The position numbers were made by a program, and so were the translations under genes. Below are positions 1 through 5,318 of a stretch of 5,318 nucleotides of DNA, in pieces. The notes below the pieces were generated by a model. That model did not search any database and had not been told where the DNA came from. It saw nothing but the letters and a program-made list of their open reading frames with translations. Numbering within the stretch: the first letter of the stretch is position 1; every line of letters begins with the position of its first letter. Origin of the DNA: an uncultured Bdellovibrio sp. (lineage in GTDB: Bacteria > Bdellovibrionota > Bdellovibrionia > Bdellovibrionales > Bdellovibrionaceae); contig CAMLMF010000211.1 in assembly GCA_946480995.1 (NCBI GenBank), positions 1-5,318 of the forward strand. The letters run 5' to 3'.

Positions 1-855
1 GCCATAGAACATCGTCAAACCAACGATCAAGGTATAATCGCGATCATTTAAGGCTGCGACGAACTCGGTTCCTAAGCCTGGAATTGCAAATAGGACTTCG
101 ACTAAGAATGAACCAGAAAACAACGACACCAACAATGGTCCCAGATAACTTAAAAAAGGAATCATCGAGTTCTTTAAAACGTGATGCACCAGAATCTGCC
201 ACGTCCCCACCCCTTTAGCACGCGCCGTGCGCACATAGTCTTGGCGGAAGTTTTCATTTAAAGAATTTTTTAGGATACGCACTAATGCCGCCATCGGGCG
301 CAGACACAACGTCAGTAAAGGCAAAATGTAATGTACGGGACTTGAAAGAAATGCCACCGGCAACAGGTTCCAATAAAAACCAAAGAAGTAAATTAACAGT
401 GGTCCCCAGAATAAACTTGGCAAAGCCAGGAACGTTATCACGGTTTGATCAAAGAACTCTTCAAGCCAACTGTCTTTAAAACGCAAAGACAACATCGCAA
501 CGACTAACGCACCGACGACTACGATCAATAAAGCCAAAAGATTTAAAGAAAAAGTATTCCGCAAACCCTGACCGATAATATCGGCGACAGTTCGTTCCGG
601 GCGGATCATCGACACACCCAAGTCGCCCTTTAATAAAGCTCCGGAATAGGACAGCACTTGTTCCGGCCAACTCTGTTCGACCTTCCAATGCTGCATTAAT
701 TGGGATTTTACAACGGGATTTAAAGCCACCTCATCATCAAAGGGGCCGCCAGGCAAAAGCTTCAGCAACAAAAAGGTAAGCGCCGCTAGGACTGCTAGCG
801 ACGCTCCAATTTCAAATAACTTTTTTAAACAGATCCTGACGAAACTTTCGCTCAA
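1..855 (-). CDS. OppB/DppB-type ABC transporter permease, C-terminus cut by window edge
   Basis: Inner-membrane permease subunit of a peptide/nickel-class (binding-protein-dependent) ABC importer. I translated the minus strand directly; 285 residues are visible without a stop. A first hydrophobic helix (about 13-34) precedes the soluble N-terminal region, which carries the family block GDLGVS (77-82). More membrane segments lie near 100-122, 138-160, 174-195, 232-255 and from 275. The cytoplasmic coupling loop (EAA-type) is DYVRTARAKGV at 206-216, followed by an E-x-x-F-x-IPGLG block at 253-262 and RDY at 272-274, all typical of OppB/DppB. The family usually runs to just over 300 residues, so probably only a few tens are missing. 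The start is TTG at 855-853: the frame has a stop just upstream (861-859) and no earlier start. It overlaps the transglycosylase stop by four bases (TTGA), with a weak GGGAT ribosome site at 865-861. Substrate cannot be told; partner permease, ATPase and binding-protein genes would lie to the left. Confidence 0.93.
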   Translation of the reverse strand, partial: MSESFVRICLKKLFEIGASLAVLAALTFLLLKLLPGGPFDDEVALNPVVKSQLMQHWKVEQSWPEQVLSYSGALLKGDLGVSMIRPERTVADIIGQGLRNTFSLNLLALLIVVVGALVVAMLSLRFKDSWLEEFFDQTVITFLALPSLFWGPLLIYFFGFYWNLLPVAFLSSPVHYILPLLTLCLRPMAALVRILKNSLNENFRQDYVRTARAKGVGTWQILVHHVLKNSMIPFLSYLGPLLVSLFSGSFLVEVLFAIPGLGTEFVAALNDRDYTLIVGLTMFYG

Positions 856-3215
856 ATGTCATCCCAGTTTTCTTTTCCTACTAGCTCTGTCGATGCCTTC
901 ACCGGCACTGCTCCGGCCATATAAGGGAAAAGATCTTTTTTGTTGCCGTACAATTGTGAATAAATATACGAATTCGAAACCACGCGCTTTACATAGTTAC
1001 GCGTTTCTAAGAATGGGATGTGTTCAATGAACTCATCCGTTTCAAGATTGCCGAAGCTGACCAACCAGTTTTTCACGCGATGAGGTCCCGCGTTGTAACC
1101 AGCTGCAACCAGGGGAATCGTGTTATCAAACTTATCCATCAAACGTTTTAAATAACGTGAACCCATACGCACTGAAGTTTCTGGTTGCAACAACATCGGT
1201 GCCTTAAATTCTTTATCGCCTAAAAGTGTCGCAAGTTTATGACCTGTGAAAGGCATGACTTGCATTAAGCCCAAAGCACCCACAGGGGAAATCGCATCGC
1301 GGCGGTAATTTGTTTCCGCACGCATGATCCCCCACACAAGCTCTTCAGGAACTGCGAACTTTTTCGTGTACTTTTCAACTTGCTCGGAATACGCGCGCGG
1401 ATAAGCGAACTCCCAAAGATAACGAATGCCTTCCAGGCCATGGGCCGCACGTTGACCGCTAAAATTAATCTGTGCAATGTACGACGAACGATTGTAGTGA
1501 CCTGCGGTATTGTACTCGCTCATCAATGTGCGCAAGTATTCGCGATTTGAAGTTTTACGTTCGATATCGTAAAGATCCCAACGCGCCCACTCGTTTTCAC
1601 CTAAGATCATCATATCGCGAGCTCGTGCGAAACGCTTCATCAAGGCCGGATTCGAAAAGACCGTGTTTTTGTCGGCCACTTCGTCGCCATCGGCAACTTC
1701 CACAGATTTCATATCTGGATTGTCAGCAACACCAGATTCTGCTTCTTCGTTTTCACCTTTTTCATCGTCAGCAGAATACTGAGTCAGAATTAAGTTTTCT
1801 TCTGATTCCGTTTCATCACCGCGATAGTCTTCTTGTGCTGACGGCATTAAGAACTCACCCGCTGAAAAACGCGAAATCAATCTTGGGTGAGTTGGCAAAG
1901 CACTTTGCGCAAGTTTCGTTGCCTTCACATCTTCCATCTTTTTTAAACGCGCCTGGGCCACAATCGAGTAATAACCCATCAATGGATCTTTCGCTAAACT
2001 TTCCATAATAGGACGGGCCTGATCGACTTTGCCTTGACGGAATAAGCTCATCGCCATCCAGTAGCTGATACGATCTTGCGGAAACGATTTCCAAGCACGT
2101 TTGTCGATGCGCTTTTGCACACTCATCTTCGCAAAATCTTTGTAGGACCCTTGATAATCACCTTTTAAGTATTTAAGCCAAGACAGGTGCCATTGAGCAT
2201 CGCGGTTCAAACCAGATTTTGGATACACCTTCATAAACTCTTGAAAGCGACGAGCGGCTCCGTCGTAATCTTGAAACTGATAACTTAGGAACGCAGATTG
2301 ATACAAAGCCTGACGACCGGTTTTTGATTTCGGACTTAATTTATAAGCAGAGTAATAAGAACCCACCGCCAATTGCACTTCGCCGGCACGGGCTGCAGCA
2401 GAAGCAAACAGTACTAAATAATCAAAATTTCTTTTATTGGCTTCATAGTAGGGCTTTAAAATTTCAACAGCCTTTGTGACTTCACCCTCTTGCAAATAGA
2501 ATTGCGCCTGCAATTTATCTGCTAGGTATTTATCTGACTTCGCCAGCTTTTCTTTCATCACGTTGATTTCGCCTTGGGCTTTTTGGTCAAGACCGGCAAA
2601 CAACAAATGTCTGACACGTGTGCGGAAACTGTCTGTTGTCACTAAGCAATCTGTCGGCTTACCTTGAAATTCGTTGGCGGCCAGATCAACACTCCAGTCT
2701 TGAACTTTCGCGTATCCTGGATAACGTTCATACAACGTTTCAAGCCACTTGCACATTTGGTGATGACGGCCCAAACCTTTTTCTGCCGCAGCCAAGTTAT
2801 AGATAATATCTGGATAATCTTCCGTGTTGCGCGTGCGTTTTTCCAGCTTCATAAAGTGCGTGCTGGCTTGCTTGAAGTTCTTTTTTTCTAAGGACAACTG
2901 CCCCAACAGACTTGACGCCTCGATAGTCATTTTCACGTTCGGTGAAAGATCCAAAATCTTTTTGAATTCATTTTCCGCTTGATCCAACTTTTGCGTTTTC
3001 ATATACGCTTGCGCCAAATAAAAGCGCACGTATTCTTCTAAAGAGCTTTTCTCTTTCAAAACACTTTCAAAACCCGCAATGGCTTCTTCGTATTTCGCAC
3101 CACGGAATTTTTCTAGAGCTCTTTTAAAGCCATCCAGGTCATTCTTTGTTTCTTGAGCTCCGACCACAGAGCTAAAAACCAAAGAAACTGCCAAGCATTT
3201 CAACGCAATTTTCAT
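852..3215 (-). CDS. slt: Exported Slt70-like soluble lytic murein transglycosylase with TPR superhelix
   Basis: Cleaves the MurNAc-GlcNAc bond of peptidoglycan in the periplasm, giving 1,6-anhydro-muropeptides. The 787-residue product starts with a type I signal peptide (cleavage likely after VVGA, residue 20; no lipobox Cys). Residues about 27-425 are repeated helical pairs of TPR type (for example 61-93, 134-167, 265-298, 303-334), ending in a YWMAMSLFRQGK block (385-396) that resembles the E. coli Slt70 superhelix. A strongly acidic stretch (462-517) follows, then more helices. The C-terminal SLT domain (about 608-745) has the catalytic Glu634 in RAETNY, GLMQVMP (649-655), AAGYNAGP (704-711) and IPFLETRNYV (733-742), all family 1A signatures. 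It is longer than E. coli Slt70 (about 645 residues), partly because of the acidic insert. A TTG nine bases upstream (3224) is in frame, but AAGGA abuts it directly and sits properly only for the ATG at 3215. The gene is coupled to the downstream permease. Confidence 0.93.
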   Translation of the reverse strand: MKIALKCLAVSLVFSSVVGAQETKNDLDGFKRALEKFRGAKYEEAIAGFESVLKEKSSLEEYVRFYLAQAYMKTQKLDQAENEFKKILDLSPNVKMTIEASSLLGQLSLEKKNFKQASTHFMKLEKRTRNTEDYPDIIYNLAAAEKGLGRHHQMCKWLETLYERYPGYAKVQDWSVDLAANEFQGKPTDCLVTTDSFRTRVRHLLFAGLDQKAQGEINVMKEKLAKSDKYLADKLQAQFYLQEGEVTKAVEILKPYYEANKRNFDYLVLFASAAARAGEVQLAVGSYYSAYKLSPKSKTGRQALYQSAFLSYQFQDYDGAARRFQEFMKVYPKSGLNRDAQWHLSWLKYLKGDYQGSYKDFAKMSVQKRIDKRAWKSFPQDRISYWMAMSLFRQGKVDQARPIMESLAKDPLMGYYSIVAQARLKKMEDVKATKLAQSALPTHPRLISRFSAGEFLMPSAQEDYRGDETESEENLILTQYSADDEKGENEEAESGVADNPDMKSVEVADGDEVADKNTVFSNPALMKRFARARDMMILGENEWARWDLYDIERKTSNREYLRTLMSEYNTAGHYNRSSYIAQINFSGQRAAHGLEGIRYLWEFAYPRAYSEQVEKYTKKFAVPEELVWGIMRAETNYRRDAISPVGALGLMQVMPFTGHKLATLLGDKEFKAPMLLQPETSVRMGSRYLKRLMDKFDNTIPLVAAGYNAGPHRVKNWLVSFGNLETDEFIEHIPFLETRNYVKRVVSNSYIYSQLYGNKKDLFPYMAGAVPVKASTELVGKENWDDI

Positions 3216-3224
3216 AATGTACAA

Positions 3225-3229
3225 TCCTT
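3225..3229 (-). promoter_or_regulatory. Shine-Dalgarno AAGGA deciding the transglycosylase start
   Basis: Read on the minus strand, AAGGA occupies 3229-3225. It is nine bases from the ATG at 3215-3213, normal spacing, and zero bases from the alternative in-frame TTG at 3224-3222. The signal peptide is also more compact from the ATG (MKIALKC...). Confidence 0.7.
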
Positions 3230-3246
3230 GTAACTCTTATCCAATA

Positions 3247-3252
3247 ATGATA
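3247..3252 (-). promoter_or_regulatory. Candidate -10 element (TATCAT) for the transglycosylase
   Basis: TATCAT on the minus strand matches the sigma70 -10 consensus at five of six bases. A start site about seven bases further on would give a leader of about 25 bases holding the AAGGA site. No convincing -35 is visible at the right distance; that region lies inside the start of radA. Weak evidence. Confidence 0.3.
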
Positions 3253-3262
3253 CCGAATAATC

Positions 3263-4654
3263 ATGGCGAAATCTAAGACGAAAACGATCTATACCTGTCA
3301 AAATTGTGGAGCCCAACGTCCGCGTTGGGAAGGAAAATGCTCTGACTGCGGCGCGTGGAATTCTTTTGTGGAAGAATTGCAGATGGCAGAACCCAAGACT
3401 CGAGGTTGGTCCACGGGGACACCTGAGAAAGGCACACCTTCTGGCAAACCAGTCACCCTAGACCAAAGCCTGGAAGAAATAAAATTGGATCGTTTCGATA
3501 CAGGGTATGAAGAGCTGAACCGCGTTTTGGGCGGCGGCTTAGCCCGTGGCAGCTTCGTCTTGCTGGGCGGATCCCCAGGCATTGGCAAGTCCACATTGTT
3601 GTTACAAATGGCCGGTGGCCTTGCGAAAAATAAGCACAAGCTGTTGTACATTTCTGGCGAGGAAAGTGTCTCGCAAACAGGTTCGCGTGCTCATCGTTTA
3701 GGCATTCGTTCACCCCTGATTGAAATTGCCTGTGAAAGTAATTTGCAAACCATCTTAGAACTGGCGCGCCATAAGAAGCCTGAAATTTTGGTCGTCGATT
3801 CGATTCAGACCATGTACCTCCCCGATTTACAATCAGCCCCTGGTTCGGTGGCACAGGTGCGCGAGTGCGCTGGGCACTTAATGGGGTTAGCCAAACAGGA
3901 AAACATCACGGTCATTTTAATTGGTCACGTCACAAAAGATGGCGCGATTGCAGGGCCCAAAGTTTTAGAGCACATGGTGGACTGTGTTCTGTCCTTTGAC
4001 GGCGACATTTCTTATAACTTCCGTTTGCTGCGCACCCTGAAAAACCGCTTTGGTGCCGCCCACGAATTGGGCGTTTTTCAGATGAATTCCAAAGGCCTTG
4101 AAGAAGTCGCCAACCCTTCTGAATTGTTTTTAGAAGAGCGCGGTGATCAATTGATTGGTTCGGCCGTTTTTGCTTCGATGGAAGGAACACGTCCGTTGCT
4201 TTGTGAAGTGCAAGCATTGACATTGTCTAGCCCGATGGCCATGCCTCGGCGCACAGCTTTAGGGATCGACATCAATCGTTTGCATTTGTTGACCGCAGTG
4301 CTCGACCGACATTTGGATATTCGCTTAGGCACAAATGATATTTTCATCAACGTGGTCGGTGGTTTGAAATTAATGGAACCGGCTGCCGATCTAGCAGTGG
4401 CCGCTGCCATTTTATCAACACAAAGCCATCGTGAACTTGACGCCAAGACCTGCTTTTTTGGCGAAATTGGGTTGACGGGCGAAGTGCGCGGGGTCTCTTT
4501 TGTTGAAAATCGCATCCGCGAAGGTGATAAGCTGGGCTTTCAACACTTTATCATTCCGTTTTCTAACAAACGTCACCTAGCCGATTTGAAATTATCTAGT
4601 GACAAGAAAATCACTTTCATTCGAAATGTTAAAGAGCTCAGTCGATTGATTTAA
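3263..4654 (+). CDS. radA: DNA repair and recombination ATPase RadA (Sms)
   Basis: RadA is a RecA-related, DnaB-like ring ATPase that acts in the cytoplasm on recombination intermediates, promoting branch migration and extension after RecA strand exchange. The 463-residue product is full length for the family (about 455-460). In order: a four-Cys zinc finger (C12, C15, C26, C29, followed by GAWNSF); an ATPase core with Walker A GSPGIGKST (103-111), the SGEES motif (131-135) and Walker B ILVVDS (175-180, D179); the RadA-specific KNRFG motif (260-264); and a C-terminal Lon-protease-like scaffold domain (about 290-463) with NVVGGLKLMEPAADLAVA (363-380) and GEIGLTGEVR (400-409). No key residue is missing. 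The ATG start places the zinc finger at its normal distance from the N-terminus, yet no Shine-Dalgarno sequence is visible upstream (GATACCGAATAATC). The gene is divergent from the transglycosylase and 11 bases ahead of the cNMP-binding gene, probably one transcript with it. Confidence 0.97.
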   Translation: MAKSKTKTIYTCQNCGAQRPRWEGKCSDCGAWNSFVEELQMAEPKTRGWSTGTPEKGTPSGKPVTLDQSLEEIKLDRFDTGYEELNRVLGGGLARGSFVLLGGSPGIGKSTLLLQMAGGLAKNKHKLLYISGEESVSQTGSRAHRLGIRSPLIEIACESNLQTILELARHKKPEILVVDSIQTMYLPDLQSAPGSVAQVRECAGHLMGLAKQENITVILIGHVTKDGAIAGPKVLEHMVDCVLSFDGDISYNFRLLRTLKNRFGAAHELGVFQMNSKGLEEVANPSELFLEERGDQLIGSAVFASMEGTRPLLCEVQALTLSSPMAMPRRTALGIDINRLHLLTAVLDRHLDIRLGTNDIFINVVGGLKLMEPAADLAVAAAILSTQSHRELDAKTCFFGEIGLTGEVRGVSFVENRIREGDKLGFQHFIIPFSNKRHLADLKLSSDKKITFIRNVKELSRLI

Positions 4655-4655
4655 C

Positions 4656-4662
4656 GAGGTGA
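4656..4662 (+). promoter_or_regulatory. Shine-Dalgarno GAGGTGA for the cNMP-binding gene
   Basis: GAGGTGA begins two bases after the radA stop codon (4652-4654) and ends three bases before the ATG at 4666. It fixes the start and shows that the gene is translated directly behind radA. No separate promoter can fit in the 11-base gap, though one could lie within radA. Confidence 0.7.
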
Positions 4663-4665
4663 CAA

Positions 4666-5061
4666 ATGTCTGACGCACTTAATGCCATTCAAAAAGAAAA
4701 ATACAATCCCGGCGATTACATTTTCTTTGAAGGCGATATCGAAAATCATTTTTATATCGTTGAAACCGGCGTTGTGAATATTTTTACCAAAGATCACACC
4801 GGCCAACGCATTCCGATTTTAGATATTGTGGATGGCGAATCCTTTGGCGAATTCGCAATGATCTCAAAAGCGCCGCGATCGGCCACCGCCCAAGCGGTCA
4901 CCGATGTGGTTTTAGTTAAAGTTTCAGAAGAAGGCTTTAAACAGTTGATGTCAGAACTGCCTGTGTGGGCGGAATCGATGATGACGTCCTTTGTCGATCG
5001 TTTGCAAAACATGACCGACAAAGTCCGTGAGTTAGAGCAATTTAAAAAACGCTCTCAATAA
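4666..5061 (+). CDS. Stand-alone cyclic nucleotide-binding (CAP_ED/Crp-like sensor) domain protein
   Basis: A 131-residue protein that is almost entirely one cNMP-binding beta-roll. Visible features: YNPGDYIFFEGD (13-24), typical of the first strands; HFYIVETGVVNIF (28-40); and the phosphate-binding cassette at 57-76, reading GESFGEFA...APRSATA, with Glu62 and Arg71, the residues that contact ribose and cyclic phosphate in CRP and PKA regulatory subunits. A helical tail (about 100-128, rich in charged residues) replaces the output domain: there is no helix-turn-helix, kinase, transporter or GGDEF module, so it is not a CRP/FNR transcription factor. It probably works by binding a partner protein or dimerising through the tail; the ligand (cAMP, cGMP or other) cannot be told. 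It lies 11 bases behind radA with its own good ribosome site and ends five bases before the convergent Cys-rich gene. Confidence 0.9.
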   Translation: MSDALNAIQKEKYNPGDYIFFEGDIENHFYIVETGVVNIFTKDHTGQRIPILDIVDGESFGEFAMISKAPRSATAQAVTDVVLVKVSEEGFKQLMSELPVWAESMMTSFVDRLQNMTDKVRELEQFKKRSQ

Positions 5062-5066
5062 ATTTC

Positions 5067-5318
5067 TTAGTCTGCTGGCACTTGGCAAGGCCCTGTTGCT
5101 GGCAGCGAATCCACATAACGATTCGAACCAAAGTTGTCCCGGCATGCGCAAGTCGGAGACGGTGCTGTCCACGCATCTTGAGAGTCATTCCCCCCACCAT
5201 AGGAAGCCATACGCTGACATGTCCAAACGCGTTTTGGCGCCCCTGGTTTACAAATCAAGGAACACTTTTCATCCGCAGCAGGAACATCGGGCGCTTTGCT
5301 CCAACAGCCTAAACCTGG
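5067..5318 (-). CDS. C-terminal part of a Cys-rich protein of unknown function, N-terminus beyond window
   Basis: Reading the minus strand from the right edge gives 83 residues open to a TAA at 5069-5067; the frame is already open at the edge, so the true start lies outside the window. The TTG at 5258 is simply an internal Leu codon. The visible part has seven Cys (5, 19, 23, 34, 57, 59, 78 counted from the edge), including CSLIC and CAC, with many Pro, Gly, Ala and Trp and no hydrophobic segment. This composition suggests a disulfide-bonded exported or surface protein, but the signal peptide cannot be seen. I do not recognise the family. It is tail to tail with the cNMP-binding gene, five bases apart. 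That it is coding is supported by the uninterrupted frame, the neat stop just past the neighbour's stop, and the lack of any other plausible use of these 250 bases. Confidence 0.65.
   Translation of the reverse strand, partial: PGLGCWSKAPDVPAADEKCSLICKPGAPKRVWTCQRMASYGGGNDSQDAWTAPSPTCACRDNFGSNRYVDSLPATGPCQVPAD

Larger units (their letters stand above)
3216..3262. promoter_or_regulatory. Divergent 47-base promoter region between transglycosylase and radA
   Basis: This is the only gap from which both operons can be transcribed outward, so promoters for both directions are expected here or just inside the two coding starts. On the plus strand, AATAAT occurs twice (3243-3248 and 3256-3261). The first could be a -10 for radA, which would leave a leader of fewer than ten bases. 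TTGTAA at 3228-3233 looks like a -35 but is spaced too closely to the first AATAAT. No clear operator palindrome and no riboswitch-sized leader is present. Confidence 0.45.

Noticed and set aside
476..688. A 70-codon minus-strand frame starting MEGRTELAG within the left-edge region.
   Set aside because: It is an out-of-frame reading of the ABC permease, whose own frame carries the OppB motifs across the same bases.
1472..2008. A 178-codon open frame on the plus strand, antisense to the transglycosylase gene.
   Set aside because: It lies wholly opposite well-supported TPR-like and acidic-linker coding sequence. Its product is rich in Arg, Ser, His and Cys with no recognisable motif, and no ribosome site is evident. 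It is best explained as a shadow frame.
3453..3854. A 133-codon minus-strand frame opposite radA, along with others at 3298-3651, 3930-4223 and 4147-4515.
   Set aside because: All are antisense to the conserved RadA motifs, and their products show no coherent domain.
5034..5055. A possible terminator hairpin (AGAGC ... GCTCT) at the end of the cNMP-binding gene.
   Set aside because: The stem is only five pairs with a 12-base loop, lies inside the coding sequence and is followed by no clear T-run. It is too weak to call.
5073..5104. Direct repeat TGCTGGCA at 5073-5080 and 5097-5104.
   Set aside because: Eight bases, two copies, within coding sequence; on the minus strand it overlaps Pro-Ala codons (CCAGCA), so codon choice explains it.
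5082..5312. A 76-codon plus-strand frame at the right edge.
   Set aside because: It competes with the minus-strand Cys-rich frame, which is open across the whole stretch and ends neatly five bases from its neighbour. The plus-strand product has no recognisable feature and no ribosome site.

Overview
The window reads as ordinary chromosomal DNA from a Gram-negative bacterium of moderate, AT-leaning base composition. The gene types, the TTG/ATG start use and the style of the proteins (a TPR-rich periplasmic transglycosylase, a Cys-rich probably secreted protein, a stand-alone cyclic-nucleotide domain behind radA) suggest a Bdellovibrio-like member of the Bdellovibrionota. That assignment is an impression from the sequence, not the result of a search. 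Coding density is very high: the only real intergenic gaps are 47, 11 and 5 bases. No RNA gene, mobile element, CRISPR array or phage remnant was seen.

Left half, minus strand (1-3215): a two-gene unit read right to left. It starts with a large exported Slt70-like lytic transglycosylase (787 residues: signal peptide, TPR-like superhelix, acidic linker, complete SLT catalytic domain). It continues, through a 4-base stop/start overlap (TTGA), into an OppB/DppB-type ABC transporter permease that runs off the left edge after 285 residues. The overlap implies translational coupling. The pairing suggests, as inference only, that peptidoglycan cleavage is linked to uptake of peptides or wall fragments.

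Middle (3216-3262): a 47-base divergent promoter region between the transglycosylase and radA. The leftward gene has a clear AAGGA site, which places its start at the ATG at 3215. radA has no visible Shine-Dalgarno sequence.

Right half, plus strand (3263-5061): radA, encoding a complete DNA repair/recombination ATPase with all family motifs. Eleven bases later, with a good ribosome site, comes a 131-residue single-domain cyclic-nucleotide-binding protein with an intact phosphate-binding cassette and no output domain. The two are probably co-transcribed. From 5067 to the right edge, on the minus strand, lies the C-terminal 83 residues of a Cys-rich protein of unknown function, tail to tail with the cyclic-nucleotide gene.

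I did not find a clearly new biological system. The points most worth a second look are the coupled transglycosylase/permease pair, the lone cNMP domain behind radA, the acidic insert in the transglycosylase and the Cys-rich tail at the right edge.
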